Notes under the pieces: model-generated
Database searches by the model: none
Told to the model about the DNA's origin: nothing
The model's input: the letters and a program-made list of their open reading frames with translations, nothing else
Made by a program: the position numbers and the translations under genes
Source: Thermovorax subterraneus
GTDB lineage: Bacteria; Bacillota; Thermosediminibacteria; Thermosediminibacterales; Thermosediminibacteraceae
NCBI GenBank assembly: GCA_021608145.1
Contig: JAKIHM010000012.1
Span: forward strand, 1 to 64,000
Direction of reading: 5' to 3'
DNA: 64,000 nt
Shown: positions 24,498 through 34,716 of the stretch, in pieces
Numbering within the stretch: the stretch's first letter is position 1
How the letters are laid out: each line of letters opens with the position of its first letter

Positions 24498-27323
24498 TTA
24501 CTTCTCACATCCCAAAACTTTCTTTAGAAAATGCCCCGTGTAAGACTTCTCGTTGGCGGCCACATCTTCCGGAGTCCCCTGTGCAACAATCTCGCCTCCC
24601 GCATCTCCTCCTTCCGGACCGAGGTCTATTACATAATCGGCGGTTTTTATCACATCAAGGTTGTGCTCGATAACTATTACCGTACTTCCCCCATCCACCA
24701 ACCGGTGAAGCACATCCAAAAGCTTTTTTATATCCGCTGGATGTAGTCCCGTGGTGGGCTCGTCCAGGATGTACACTGTGCCACCGTTGTTCTTCCTCGA
24801 AAGCTCGGCAGCAAGCTTTACTCTCTGGGCTTCGCCTCCCGACAGCGTAGTGGAAGACTGTCCTAACTTGATGTACCCCAGCCCCACATCCCGTAATGTC
24901 TCCAGCTTACGCCTTATTTTGGGAAGGTTTTGGAAAAATTCCAGTGCTTCGTCCACCGTCATATCGAGCACATCGGCGATGCTCTTTCCCTTGTACTTTA
25001 CTTCTAAGGTTTCCCGGTTATAGCGCTTGCCCTTGCATACCTCGCATGGAACGTAAACATCTGCCAGAAAATGCATTTCTATCTTTATTATTCCATCTCC
25101 CTTACATGCTTCGCACCGACCGCCTTTTACGTTAAAGCTAAACCTGCCCGGTTTGTAACCCCTCATCCTGGCCTCTGGGGTCAGTGAAAAGACCTCTCGT
25201 ATATCGTTAAAAACCCCTGTATACGTAGCAGGATTAGACCTCGGCGTCCTGCCTATTGGAGATTGATCTATGTTTATTACCTTTTCCACGTATTCTACGC
25301 CTTCTATGCCATCGAAGTCGCCGGGCCTTGTCTTTACGCCGGATAGCTTTTCCTTCAAAGCTTTGTACAGGATCTCGTTTACAAGAGTACTCTTTCCGGA
25401 ACCCGAAACCCCCGTCACGCAGGTAAAAAGCCCCACCGGAAATTTCACGTCTATATCTTTAAGGTTGTGCTCTCGGCAGCCCCTCAACACTATCCACCGG
25501 CCATCGGGCTTTCTCCTTTTCGGTGGCACAGGTATTTTAAGTTTTCCGCTTAGGAACTTTCCAGTCAGGGACTCCTCGCATTTTTCAATGACTTCCACTG
25601 GTCCTGCCGCAACAACCCTTCCCCCATGTTCTCCCGCTCCAGGGCCAATATCTATTATATAATCGGCGGCCCTCATGGTATCCTCGTCGTGCTCCACCAC
25701 CAGCACCGTATTCCCAAGGTCCCTAAGTTCTTTTAAGGTTCTTATAAGGCGCTCGTTGTCCCTTTGGTGCAACCCTATGCTGGGCTCGTCGAGTATATAT
25801 AAAACTCCTACCAATCTCGAGCCTATTTGGGTGGCAAGCCTTATCCTCTGGGACTCACCGCCGGAAAGCGTCCCGGCGGGCCTGTCCAGCGTCAAGTAAT
25901 CGAGGCCCACATCAATCAAAAATTGGAGCCTGTTTTTTATTTCTTTCAAAACCTGCTGGGCAATAATTCTTTCCTTCTCGGTAAGCTCCAGCTCCTGGAA
26001 AAATCGCATGCAGTCCCTTATGGAAAGGGCGGTAACTTCTGCTATAGAAAGCCCCCCTACTTTCACCGCAAGGCTTTCCGGCTTTAGCCTTGCCCCCTTG
26101 CAGGCGGGGCAGGGCCTCGTGCTCATAAACTGTTCGATTTCTTCCCTGGACCACTCGGAATCCGTTTCCTCGTATCGCCGCTTTAAATTATTGATAACGC
26201 CTTCGAAATATCCCCGGTAGTGCCTCGTGCTGCCGTAGCGGCTTTCGTAGTAAAAGTCTATTATCTCGTCGGAACCATATAGCAAAATATCTATCATGCG
26301 CTCATCCATCTTCTCAAGCGGTGTTTCCACGTCATAGCCGTAGTGCTCCAGCACCGCCTGAAGCATCTGAAAATAGTACCCATCGGGGCTGCTGCTCCAA
26401 GGCACTATAGCACCTTCGGCCACAGACTTTGACCTATCGGGTATTACAAGGTCCGGATCGATTTCCATGTTTACCCCGAGTCCGCTGCATGCCGGGCAGG
26501 CGCCGTAGGGACTGTTAAAGGAAAACATCCTGGGAGACAATTCCTCTAGGCTGATGCCGCAGTCCGGGCAGGCAAAATTCTGGGAAAAAAGTATTTCCTT
26601 TTCTCCGATCACATCTATGACCACGAGACCCCCTGACCTCGCAAGGGCCGTTTCAATGGAATCGGCAAGCCTCGATTCCACACCGGGACGCACTACAATC
26701 CTGTCCACTATGATTTCGATATTGTGCTTTTTATTTTTATCGAGTTTTATTTCTTCTCCAACTTCCATGATTTCTCCGTCTATGCGGACCCGCATGAAAC
26801 CGTCCTTTTTTATACCTTCCAGGAGCTTCTGGTGTTCGCCCTTCCTGCCCCGCACCACCGGTGAAAGCACCTGTATCTTAGTGCCTTCAGGCATTTCCAT
26901 CACCGCGTCCACCATCTGGTCGACGGTCTGCTGGGATATCTCCCTGTCGCAGCGCGGGCAGTGGGGCCGGCCTATCCTTGCAAAAAGGAGCCTTAGGTAA
27001 TCGTAAATCTCCGTCACCGTCCCCACTGTAGAACGGGGGTTTTTGCTGGTGGTCTTCTGGTCGATGGAGATAGCAGGGGATAAACCTTCTATATAGTCCA
27101 CGTCTGGTTTGTCCATCTGGCCCAGAAACTGGCGGGCGTAGGCCGACAGCGACTCCACATATCGCCTCTGCCCTTCGGCGTAAATGGTATCGAAGGCCAG
27201 AGTGGATTTGCCCGACCCGGAAATACCCGTTATCACAACCAGCTTGTCCCTGGGTATTTCCACATCGATGTTCTTTAAGTTGTGCTCCCTTGCTCCTTTA
27301 ACTATTATTTTATCCTTTGACAT
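24498..27323 (-). CDS. uvrA: Excinuclease ABC subunit A
   Basis: 941-residue DNA-damage recognition ATPase of nucleotide excision repair. It contains two ABC modules: Walker [21 protein letters not shown] near residue 35 and [19 protein letters not shown] near 645, with signatures [12 protein letters not shown] and [12 protein letters not shown]. Zinc-binding cysteine sets include [14 protein letters not shown]...CPACSGLG and CEACKGDG...[10 protein letters not shown]. Length is normal. The ATG at 27323 overlaps the uvrB stop by 14 bases, so the two form a uvrBA operon. Confidence 0.98.
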   Translation of the reverse strand: MSKDKIIVKGAREHNLKNIDVEIPRDKLVVITGISGSGKSTLAFDTIYAEGQRRYVESLSAYARQFLGQMDKPDVDYIEGLSPAISIDQKTTSKNPRSTVGTVTEIYDYLRLLFARIGRPHCPRCDREISQQTVDQMVDAVMEMPEGTKIQVLSPVVRGRKGEHQKLLEGIKKDGFMRVRIDGEIMEVGEEIKLDKNKKHNIEIIVDRIVVRPGVESRLADSIETALARSGGLVVIDVIGEKEILFSQNFACPDCGISLEELSPRMFSFNSPYGACPACSGLGVNMEIDPDLVIPDRSKSVAEGAIVPWSSSPDGYYFQMLQAVLEHYGYDVETPLEKMDERMIDILLYGSDEIIDFYYESRYGSTRHYRGYFEGVINNLKRRYEETDSEWSREEIEQFMSTRPCPACKGARLKPESLAVKVGGLSIAEVTALSIRDCMRFFQELELTEKERIIAQQVLKEIKNRLQFLIDVGLDYLTLDRPAGTLSGGESQRIRLATQIGSRLVGVLYILDEPSIGLHQRDNERLIRTLKELRDLGNTVLVVEHDEDTMRAADYIIDIGPGAGEHGGRVVAAGPVEVIEKCEESLTGKFLSGKLKIPVPPKRRKPDGRWIVLRGCREHNLKDIDVKFPVGLFTCVTGVSGSGKSTLVNEILYKALKEKLSGVKTRPGDFDGIEGVEYVEKVINIDQSPIGRTPRSNPATYTGVFNDIREVFSLTPEARMRGYKPGRFSFNVKGGRCEACKGDGIIKIEMHFLADVYVPCEVCKGKRYNRETLEVKYKGKSIADVLDMTVDEALEFFQNLPKIRRKLETLRDVGLGYIKLGQSSTTLSGGEAQRVKLAAELSRKNNGGTVYILDEPTTGLHPADIKKLLDVLHRLVDGGSTVIVIEHNLDVIKTADYVIDLGPEGGDAGGEIVAQGTPEDVAANEKSYTGHFLKKVLGCEK

Positions 27324-29328
27324 GAATATCACTACCCTCTCTCACGACGCTGAAAGCCTGGGCCTTTATTTCCAGTATGATATCGCGAAGCTGGGCCGCC
27401 TTTTCGAATTCCAGATTCCGCGCCGCCTGCTTCATCTCTTTTTCCAGCTTTTCAACGTAGGCTTTCAGTTCCTTTTTGGTCATCTTGGCGAGGTCCTTAT
27501 CGGGCAGGAAGTCTTCTTTTTTGTCCACTTCCTTAGTGGCCTCGATGAGCTCCCTTATGCCCTTTTTGACCGTGGTGGGCACTATGCCGTGCTTTTTGTT
27601 GTACTCCATCTGTATCTGTCGGCGGCGGTTGGTTTCACTTATCGCCCTTGCCATTGATTCCGTTATGGTATCCGCATACATTATTACGCGCCCTTCGGCG
27701 TTGCGAGCCGCACGCCCGATAGTCTGAATCAGCGAGGTTTCCGAACGCAAAAATCCTTCCTTGTCGGCATCTAAAATTGCCACCAGAGAGACCTCAGGAA
27801 GGTCCAGGCCCTCCCTCAAGAGATTGACTCCAACAAGGCAGTCGAATTTTCCGAGCCTGAGGTCCCGCAATATCTCAAGCCTTTCCAGGGTATTAATCTC
27901 AGAATGCAGGTATTTTACCTTGATTCCGGATTCTCTCAAATAGTCGCAAAGGTCCTCGGCCATCTTTTTCGTCAGGGTGGTAACCAGGACTCTCTGGTCC
28001 TTTTCAGCCCTCTTTCTTATCTCGCCGATGAGGTCGTCTATCTGCCCCTTTGTAGGCCTCACCTCTACTTCAGGGTCCAAAAGGCCGGTAGGCCTTATGA
28101 TTTGTTCGACCACCTGAGAGCTCTTTTCAAGCTCGTAAGGGCCCGGCGTGGCTGAAAGAAATATGACCTGGTTTATCCTTTCCTCGAATTCCTCAAAGGT
28201 CAGAGGACGGTTGTCGAAGGCCGAAGGAAGCCTGAAGCCGTGTTCCACCAAGGCTTCCTTGCGGGAGCGGTCCCCCGCGTACATGGCCCTCAGCTGGGGA
28301 ATCGTAACGTGGGATTCATCTATAATTATCAGGTAATCTTCCGGGAAATAATCAAGGAGAGTAAAGGGCGGCTCTCCCGGTTTTCTCCCCGTAAGGTGTC
28401 TGGAGTAATTTTCAATCCCCTTGCAGTATCCGGTCTCACGAAGCATTTCAATGTCGTAGTTCGTGCGCTGCTCGAGCCTTGCCGCTTCAAGGAGCTTCCC
28501 TTTAGCCTTCAGTTCCGCCACCCGCTCTTCAAGCTCCTGCTGTATGGACTTTATAGCAGCTTCCAGCTTGTCTTTCGGAGTTACGTAGTGGGACGCAGGG
28601 AAAATCGAAACGTGGTTTCTTTCCCCGATAACTTCGCCGGTGAGGGTGTCAAACTCGGTTATCCTCTCGATTTCATCGCCGAAAAACTCCACCCTTATGG
28701 CCCTTTCCGTGAAGGACGCAGGATAGATTTCTAAAATGTCGCCGCGCACCCGGAAAGTGTTGCGGGTAAAATCGTAATCGTTTCTCGTGTACTGAATTTC
28801 CACCAGCCGGCGAATGACCTCATCCCTATCCTTTACCATTCCAGGCCTTAAAGATATAACCTGGTTTTCGTAATCCACCGGAGAACCCAGGCTGTATATG
28901 CAAGAAACGCTGGCGACTATGATAACGTCTCGCCGTTCGAACAATGCCGCCGTGGCCGAGTGGCGGAGTTTATCAATCTCGTCGTTTATGGATGCATCCT
29001 TTTCAATGTAGGTGTCGGTCTGGGGGATGTACGCCTCGGGCTGGTAATAGTCATAGTAGCTGACAAAATATTCCACAGCGTTATTGGGAAAAAACTCCTT
29101 GAGCTCGCTGCAAAGTTGACCCGCCAAGGTCTTATTGTGAGCTATGACCAGAGTCGGCTTTTGAACCTTTTCTATTATGTGAGCGATGGTAAAAGTTTTG
29201 CCGGTGCCAGTAGCCCCGAGAAGCGTCTGGAATTTATATCCCTTTTTTATACCTTCGGACAATTGGGCGATTGCTTTGGGCTGATCGCCTTTCGGAGTAA
29301 AACTGGAAACAACCCGAAACTCCCCCAT
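27310..29328 (-). CDS. uvrB: Excinuclease ABC subunit B
   Basis: 672-residue helicase-like subunit that verifies damage and recruits UvrC. Walker A is [12 protein letters not shown]. The beta-hairpin region is [21 protein letters not shown], split over tandem tyrosines. The DEAD-like box is IIIDESH, and motif VI-type arginines lie in [11 protein letters not shown]-terminal UVR coiled coil (about 630-665, [22 protein letters not shown]) contacts UvrC. Full length. First gene of uvrBA, with an extended -10 promoter about 35 bases upstream. Confidence 0.98.
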   Translation of the reverse strand: MGEFRVVSSFTPKGDQPKAIAQLSEGIKKGYKFQTLLGATGTGKTFTIAHIIEKVQKPTLVIAHNKTLAGQLCSELKEFFPNNAVEYFVSYYDYYQPEAYIPQTDTYIEKDASINDEIDKLRHSATAALFERRDVIIVASVSCIYSLGSPVDYENQVISLRPGMVKDRDEVIRRLVEIQYTRNDYDFTRNTFRVRGDILEIYPASFTERAIRVEFFGDEIERITEFDTLTGEVIGERNHVSIFPASHYVTPKDKLEAAIKSIQQELEERVAELKAKGKLLEAARLEQRTNYDIEMLRETGYCKGIENYSRHLTGRKPGEPPFTLLDYFPEDYLIIIDESHVTIPQLRAMYAGDRSRKEALVEHGFRLPSAFDNRPLTFEEFEERINQVIFLSATPGPYELEKSSQVVEQIIRPTGLLDPEVEVRPTKGQIDDLIGEIRKRAEKDQRVLVTTLTKKMAEDLCDYLRESGIKVKYLHSEINTLERLEILRDLRLGKFDCLVGVNLLREGLDLPEVSLVAILDADKEGFLRSETSLIQTIGRAARNAEGRVIMYADTITESMARAISETNRRRQIQMEYNKKHGIVPTTVKKGIRELIEATKEVDKKEDFLPDKDLAKMTKKELKAYVEKLEKEMKQAARNLEFEKAAQLRDIILEIKAQAFSVVREGSDIHVKG

Positions 29329-29363
29329 GGCAATACCACCTTCTTCATCTTGTTCACCTTAAA

Positions 29364-29372
29364 ATTATACCA
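29364..29372 (-). promoter_or_regulatory. Extended -10 promoter of uvrBA
   Basis: TGGTATAAT (minus strand) is a perfect extended -10 element about 35 bases before the uvrB start. The -35 region is weak. No clear LexA-type GAAC-N4-GTTC box is seen. Confidence 0.5.
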
Positions 29373-29387
29373 TATTTTTGTTTGGGC

Positions 29388-31253
29388 TTAAGATGTAACG
29401 GCAAACTGACTTTTATACAGTTCCGCGTAAAACCCACCTTTTTTTACCAGCTCTTCGTGCGTGCCTTTTTCGATTATCCTTCCGTTGTTTATCACCAGAA
29501 TCATGTCTGCATCCTTTACAGTGGAAAGGCGGTGGGCTATGACGAAGCTCGTCCTGCCTTTCATTAAGTTTTTCAAAGCCTTTTGGATGTATATTTCTGT
29601 TACTGTATCCACATTGCTCGTTGCCTCATCAAGGATCAGTATTTCCGGATTGGCTAAAAAAGCCCGGGCGATGGTTATAAGCTGTTTTTGTCCCTGGGAA
29701 ATGTTTGATGCCTCTTCGTTTAAAACCGCATCGTAACCTCCCGGCAGGGTCTTTATGAAATAGTGGGCGTGGGCTGCTTTTGCCGCGTTTACAATTTCCT
29801 CCTCGGTGGCCCCTTCTTTGCCGTACGCGATGTTTTCCCGTATGGTCCCGCTGAAAAGCCAGGTGTCCTGCAGGACCATCCCGAATATTTTTCTTAAATT
29901 TTCCCTGGAAATATCCCTTATGTCCACGCCGTCCACGGTTATCTTTCCCTTTTTAATTTCATAAAACCGCATCAGAAGATTTACTATGGTGGTTTTTCCG
30001 GCTCCCGTCGGACCCACGATGGCCACCTTCTGGCCGGGTTTTACCTCCACGTTCAGGTCTTCTATCAGGGGCACATTTTCGCTGTAACTGAAGCTTACGT
30101 TTTCGAATTTCACGCATCCTTTTACATTTTTCAGTACCAATTTAGGACTATCTGAGGTTTCTTCCTCCTCGTCTAATATCTCAAAGACGCGCTCGGCGGA
30201 AGCGATGGTGGACTGGAGGATGTTCGTAATGTTCGCTGTCTGGGTTATGGGGTGATTGAACTGCCTGGAATACTGGATGAAGGCCTGAACATCTCCTATT
30301 TCGAGAACCCTTCTAATTACAAAAATTCCTCCGGCAGCGCAGACTATCACGTATCCTATATTGCTAATAAAGTTCATCAATGGCATTATGATTCCCGAGA
30401 GGAACTGGGCTCTCCACGATGCGTCGTAGAGTTTTTCATTCATTTCCACAAAAGCTTTTACGAAATCCCCTTCGCGGTTGAAGGCTTTAATCACGTTAAA
30501 TCCGCCGTAGGTTTCCTCCACGTGGCCGGTCAAATTGCCCAAAACAGCCTGCTGCTTTGAAAAAAGCCTCTGCGAGCGGGACGCTATGGACATCGTCGCC
30601 ACAATGCTAAAGGGCAGCGTCAATAATGTGATAAAAGTCAAAACCGGGCTTATCGCCAGCATCATCGCCACGATGCCCAAAAGAGTAACGACAGCGGATA
30701 AAAGCTGGAGGATACTTTGCTGCAGCGTAGTACTTATATTGTCTATGTCGTTTGTAATCCTGCTCAAAACATCGCCATAGGTGCGGGAATCGAAAAATTT
30801 TAGAGGCAGTTTGGTAAGTTTCCCCATAACCTCGTTCCTGAGCGAAAAAACCATGCGCTGCGATACTACAGCCATCAAGTAATGCTGGATGTATGTGAAA
30901 AAAGCAGCTAAAACGTAAAGTACCGCTAAAAGCATAAGTTTTTGCAATATAAATCCGAAATCTATTTTTGAACCCAATCCCGCTTTTTGCGCAATAACTC
31001 CCTTAAAGAGTTCTGTTGTTATATCTCCCATTATTCTTGGCCCAAACACGTTGAACATATTGGACAGCACAACTAGTACGAACACAATCGCAATTTGGAA
31101 AAAATAAGGCCTTATATATTTCAGGAGTCTTTTCAAAGTGCCCTTCAGGTCTTTTGGCTTTTCCGCGGGCCTCACCATGGGCGGCCCTCCGACGAAGCCC
31201 CTTGCACCGGGCCGCCTCCCGTGGAACATGGGCCCTCGCGGTCCTATGCTCAT
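29388..31253 (-). CDS. ABC exporter half-transporter, subunit 2 (heterodimeric multidrug type)
   Basis: 621 residues with six predicted membrane helices (about 55-350) fused to an ABC ATPase (about 385-615): Walker A GPTGAGKTT, Q-loop VLQDTWLF, signature NISQGQKQLI, Walker B ILILDEATSNVD and H-loop IAHRLST. The signature reads SQGQK in place of SGGQ, as often in one half of degenerate heterodimers. An N-terminal basic, Gly/Pro-rich tail (MSIGPRGPMFHGRRPGARG) precedes the first helix. The start follows AGGAGGAATTGGC and overlaps the partner's stop by 4 bases (ATGA). Confidence 0.92.
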   Translation of the reverse strand: MSIGPRGPMFHGRRPGARGFVGGPPMVRPAEKPKDLKGTLKRLLKYIRPYFFQIAIVFVLVVLSNMFNVFGPRIMGDITTELFKGVIAQKAGLGSKIDFGFILQKLMLLAVLYVLAAFFTYIQHYLMAVVSQRMVFSLRNEVMGKLTKLPLKFFDSRTYGDVLSRITNDIDNISTTLQQSILQLLSAVVTLLGIVAMMLAISPVLTFITLLTLPFSIVATMSIASRSQRLFSKQQAVLGNLTGHVEETYGGFNVIKAFNREGDFVKAFVEMNEKLYDASWRAQFLSGIIMPLMNFISNIGYVIVCAAGGIFVIRRVLEIGDVQAFIQYSRQFNHPITQTANITNILQSTIASAERVFEILDEEEETSDSPKLVLKNVKGCVKFENVSFSYSENVPLIEDLNVEVKPGQKVAIVGPTGAGKTTIVNLLMRFYEIKKGKITVDGVDIRDISRENLRKIFGMVLQDTWLFSGTIRENIAYGKEGATEEEIVNAAKAAHAHYFIKTLPGGYDAVLNEEASNISQGQKQLITIARAFLANPEILILDEATSNVDTVTEIYIQKALKNLMKGRTSFVIAHRLSTVKDADMILVINNGRIIEKGTHEELVKKGGFYAELYKSQFAVTS

Positions 31254-32974
31254 GCCAATTCCTCCTCGGAAAGTTGAGATAGCACTATCTCGCGGTATTC
31301 CGGGCATGTCTTAAAAAGCTCCTCGTGTTTTCCTATTCCTGCTATCCTGCCGTCCTTTAGCACGATTATCTGGTCGGCGTCCATGACCGTGGCCACCCTT
31401 TGGGCAACCACTAAAACAGTGCTGTCTTTTGTCTCCTTCCTTATAGCAGCCCGCACTTTTGCGTCGGTTCTAAAATCAAGGGCGGAAAAACAGTCGTCGA
31501 AAAGGTAAATCCGTGGCCTTTTCGCCACAGCCCGGGCGATTGAAAGGCGCTGTTTTTGGCCTCCGGAAAGGTTCTTGCCTCCCTGTGAAATTACGGAATT
31601 ATATCCGCCCCCCATATTTGAAATAAATTCGGAAGCCTGAGCTATCAAAGCCGCCCTTTCTACTTCCTCGCGGTTCAAATCTTTCCCGAACCTTATGTTT
31701 TCCTCAACGGTACCCGAAAAGAGCACCACCCTTTGTGGTACATATCCTATCGCATCCCTTAATTTCCCCTGGGGCAAAAGCCTTATATCAATTCCGTCGA
31801 TTAAAATACTGCCCGATGTTACATCGTAAAACCTCATTATGAGATTTAAAATTGTCGTCTTGCCGGCTCCGGTGCCTCCTATTATGGCGGTGACGCTGCC
31901 CGGTTCGGCTCTAAAAGATATTTCTTTCAAAACAGGCTCTGCCGAACCGGGATATTTAAAGGTAACATCTTTAAACTCTATAGTCCCTTTTATTTCTTCC
32001 GGTTCAACGGGATTTTCCGGTTCCCTTATCGCCGGTACCGTCTCGAGGACCTCAATTACCCTCGACGCGGAAGCGTGCGCCCGCGGAAACATTACAAACA
32101 CCATGGACATCATCATCAGGGAGAACATCAAGTGCATTACGTATTGGATGAAAGCCATCAGGTCCCCGACTTGAAGGGTTCCTCGCTCAATCCTTATCCC
32201 CCCAAACCATAAAATGGCGATGATCGTAAAGTTTACGACAAGGGAGGTGGCCGGCATGAACCACGACATCAACCTGTTCACATTAATGGAAGTTTCGGTC
32301 AGATCCAGATTTGCCTTTTCGAACCTTTGCCTTTCGTATTCCGACCGGTTGAAGGCGCGAATCACCCTTATCCCTATGAGGTTTTCTCTGAGTATGAGAT
32401 TCAACCTGTCTATTTTTTTCTGGATGGCTTCGAAAAGCAGCACCGACCTTCTGTACAGGAAATATACTATTCCAATGAGGAGCGGCACTGTAACCAGCAA
32501 CACCAGCGAAAGCTGTGCATCCTTGTATACCGCCATTATCATGCTGCCTATCCCCATCAAAGGCGCCCTCGCCACCATTCTGAGCCCCATCACCGTCATC
32601 ATTTGAATCTGGTTTACGTCATTCACTGTCCGGGTTATGAGCGATGCGGTGCCGAATTTATCGAATTCCGCAAGCGAAAAACTTCCCACATGTTTGAAGA
32701 TGTTTTCCCGTAAATCCCTCCCGAACCCCATGGCGGCCTTCGAAGAAAGATAGCTTGCCAGGATGGCCGCAATAGTTCCCCCTAAAGCAACAAGCAGCAT
32801 AATAATTCCCTTTCTCAATATGTATCCCACATCCTTATTTAGAATTCCCGTATCTACGATGTCTGCCATAAGATTGGGAAGGTAAAGTTCGGATACCGCC
32901 TGAAGAAATATTAAAAAAAGCGAACCCGCCACGTAGTTTTTATAAGGCTTTAGCCACTTTAAAAGCTTCGCCAC
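31250..32974 (-). CDS. ABC exporter half-transporter, subunit 1
   Basis: 574 residues: six membrane helices (about 10-300) and an ABC ATPase (about 335-570) with Walker A GGTGAGKTT and signature NLSGGQKQRL. Walker B is IYLFDDCFSALD, where Asp stands in the position of the catalytic Glu. The H-loop reads VVAQRVATV with Gln where His is usual. The pair therefore has one consensus and one degenerate ATP site, as in BmrCD/TM287-288-type exporters. The substrate is unknown. Translated just ahead of subunit 2. Confidence 0.92.
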   Translation of the reverse strand: MAKLLKWLKPYKNYVAGSLFLIFLQAVSELYLPNLMADIVDTGILNKDVGYILRKGIIMLLVALGGTIAAILASYLSSKAAMGFGRDLRENIFKHVGSFSLAEFDKFGTASLITRTVNDVNQIQMMTVMGLRMVARAPLMGIGSMIMAVYKDAQLSLVLLVTVPLLIGIVYFLYRRSVLLFEAIQKKIDRLNLILRENLIGIRVIRAFNRSEYERQRFEKANLDLTETSINVNRLMSWFMPATSLVVNFTIIAILWFGGIRIERGTLQVGDLMAFIQYVMHLMFSLMMMSMVFVMFPRAHASASRVIEVLETVPAIREPENPVEPEEIKGTIEFKDVTFKYPGSAEPVLKEISFRAEPGSVTAIIGGTGAGKTTILNLIMRFYDVTSGSILIDGIDIRLLPQGKLRDAIGYVPQRVVLFSGTVEENIRFGKDLNREEVERAALIAQASEFISNMGGGYNSVISQGGKNLSGGQKQRLSIARAVAKRPRIYLFDDCFSALDFRTDAKVRAAIRKETKDSTVLVVAQRVATVMDADQIIVLKDGRIAGIGKHEELFKTCPEYREIVLSQLSEEELA

Positions 32975-33042
32975 GAAAATTCATCCCCTTGCTTTTCAAT
33001 GCATATCAAAATTATAATACCAAAAAGAAATACCGTAAATAT

Positions 33043-33072
33043 ATAAAAAAATGCGCCACCTTCCGGCGACGC
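33043..33072 (-). terminator. Terminator of the prd operon
   Basis: On the minus strand, GCGTCGCC-GGAA-GGTGGCGC (8 bp, two wobbles) is followed by ATTTTTTTAT, nine bases after the MetS-like stop. Confidence 0.8.
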
Positions 33073-33080
33073 AATCGCCA

Positions 33081-33179
33081 TCATTTCTCGGATTTAAGCG
33101 CCACATTCAAAAAGAAAAGTAATCCGCCCCACACTACCGTCAACATGGTTATCATAGTAATTATACTTCCCAGCCTCAT
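33081..33179 (-). CDS. MetS-like small membrane subunit of the NSS transporter
   Basis: A 32-residue peptide, MRLGSIITMITMLTVVWGGL then a short FFLNVALKSEK tail. It is a single membrane helix with the central WGG and the K-rich end seen in small subunits of NSS transporters such as MetS. Its ATG overlaps the transporter's TGA (ATGA), so translation is coupled. In MetP/MetS-type systems the small subunit is needed for full transport. The assignment rests on pattern and position. Confidence 0.75.
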   Translation of the reverse strand: MRLGSIITMITMLTVVWGGLLFFLNVALKSEK

Positions 33180-34636
33180 TCCTCACCTTCACCTCTTTTA
33201 TGCGAAACAGCTTTTGCAATTCTATTATTCAGCGCCAATATCACAGCAATAACTATGCCCCATTGTGCGAACATCGTAGCGGGGCTGTAAACTTCAAAGG
33301 GATTCCACCAGGTTTCCGGATACCATGTGAATTGCTGGTATATCCACCAGCCGAAAATTATCGCAAAAAGAATGGGGAATATTCTTATGCAAAAGTCCCA
33401 CCACAGGCCAATTTTTATATCGGAAAATGGATTAATATCCTTCTTCCTTGCCCTCTCAAGCCCATATTTAATAAGGGCAAAGGCAACGAAAAGTCCGCTT
33501 ATCAATAGGGCTACACCCCACACCTGGTCTTGGTTGTTTAGAAAATCGATGTCTACTGCCGAAGGAAGCCCGCCGAGAAAGCTAAATAAGGCAACGGTGA
33601 AAGCCGCCTTTTTCCTATCCCATCCGGCATCGATCAGGTTTCTTATTACTACTTCGTACATGGCATAAAGGGATGTCAAGGCCGCAAAAGCCATAGCCAG
33701 GAAAAATGCCGATGCAATCCACCTGCCACCCGGTAGCTCCGGGAAAAGCCTTGCAAGCCATATAAACGTAAGCCCTGTATTGCCCGAAGAGAGTATCTCT
33801 TCCACGTTTGCGGGAACGAGCGCAAAAATCGTCGGAATAATTGTCATAGCTGCTATAAAAGCGGCAGAAGTATCGGCAAGACCCGTTATAAAGCTGTTTA
33901 CTGTCACATCTTCCTTTTCGCTGGTATAGACAGCATAGGTTATCATAAATCCCCAACCAGCGCCTGTAGACCACGCCGCCTGCGTGAAGGCCTCAAGCCA
34001 TACTTTAGCGCTCATTAACTTGCTAAAATCAGGATTGAAAAGGTAGTCCAGACCTTTTAAAGCGCCCGGAAGCGTAAGAGCCCTCACCATTCCTATTACT
34101 AGCAAGGCAAAAAGAGATGGGATTAATATTTTAGAAACTTTCTCGATCCCACCTTCTACTCCTTTGAATACTACATAAGTGCCCAAAGCTACCGAAATGA
34201 AGTGAAATAAAATTCCCTGCCATGGATTATTTATAAAGCCTTCCCAGATGGCTTTGGTATCAGCACCCGGTCTTAAAACCCCTTCCAGGCCGAACACGAA
34301 ATACCGCAACGTCCAGCCCATCGTCACCGAATAATAAGCACCGAGTGCGAAGCATACGAAAGCTATCCACGCGCCCATCCAGGTATAGCGCTCGCCCATA
34401 AAGTCCCTAAAAGCGCCTATCGTGCCCTTCCTAGTCCTTCGTCCTATGACGACCTCCGCCATCAGAAGGGGAATGCACCAAACTAAAAGTGCTACAAGAT
34501 ACGCCACCAAAAAAGGTCCCCCACCGTTTGCCGTCGCTACCCTTGGAAAGCGCCACACATTTCCCGTTCCCACCGCTTGTCCCATCGCAGCAGCTATAAA
34601 ACCGAACCTGGTCGCAAACGACTCTCTCTTTGTCAT
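33176..34636 (-). CDS. Neurotransmitter:sodium symporter (NSS) family amino-acid transporter
   Basis: 486 residues with about 12 membrane helices. TM1 carries the family signature GFIAAAMGQAVGTGNVWRFPRVATANGGGPF, including the unwound GxGNxWRFP substrate/Na+ site. These secondary carriers use sodium to import amino acids. It lies at the 3' end of the proline reductase operon, downstream of the TSUP permease, so proline is the natural guess, but the substrate specificity cannot be read off. Starts MTKRESFATRFG. Confidence 0.88.
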   Translation of the reverse strand: MTKRESFATRFGFIAAAMGQAVGTGNVWRFPRVATANGGGPFLVAYLVALLVWCIPLLMAEVVIGRRTRKGTIGAFRDFMGERYTWMGAWIAFVCFALGAYYSVTMGWTLRYFVFGLEGVLRPGADTKAIWEGFINNPWQGILFHFISVALGTYVVFKGVEGGIEKVSKILIPSLFALLVIGMVRALTLPGALKGLDYLFNPDFSKLMSAKVWLEAFTQAAWSTGAGWGFMITYAVYTSEKEDVTVNSFITGLADTSAAFIAAMTIIPTIFALVPANVEEILSSGNTGLTFIWLARLFPELPGGRWIASAFFLAMAFAALTSLYAMYEVVIRNLIDAGWDRKKAAFTVALFSFLGGLPSAVDIDFLNNQDQVWGVALLISGLFVAFALIKYGLERARKKDINPFSDIKIGLWWDFCIRIFPILFAIIFGWWIYQQFTWYPETWWNPFEVYSPATMFAQWGIVIAVILALNNRIAKAVSHKRGEGEE

Positions 34637-34664
34637 CTGCTAACCTCCACTTTGAAAATTTCCC

Positions 34665-34685
34665 GGGGCCCTTATTCAGGGCCCC
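34665..34685 (-). other. Intercistronic hairpin between TSUP permease and NSS genes
   Basis: A perfect 8-bp stem GGGGCCCT / AGGGCCCC with a 5-base loop, not followed by a T run on the minus strand. It could act as a processing or stability element rather than a terminator. Confidence 0.55.
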
Positions 34686-34716
34686 GCAAACAACTAGAGA
34701 TATAGAGATATTTTAT

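Noticed and set aside
29329-29387. LexA box before uvrB
   Set aside because: Only half-site-like GAAC/GTTC words are present, without the symmetric spacing.
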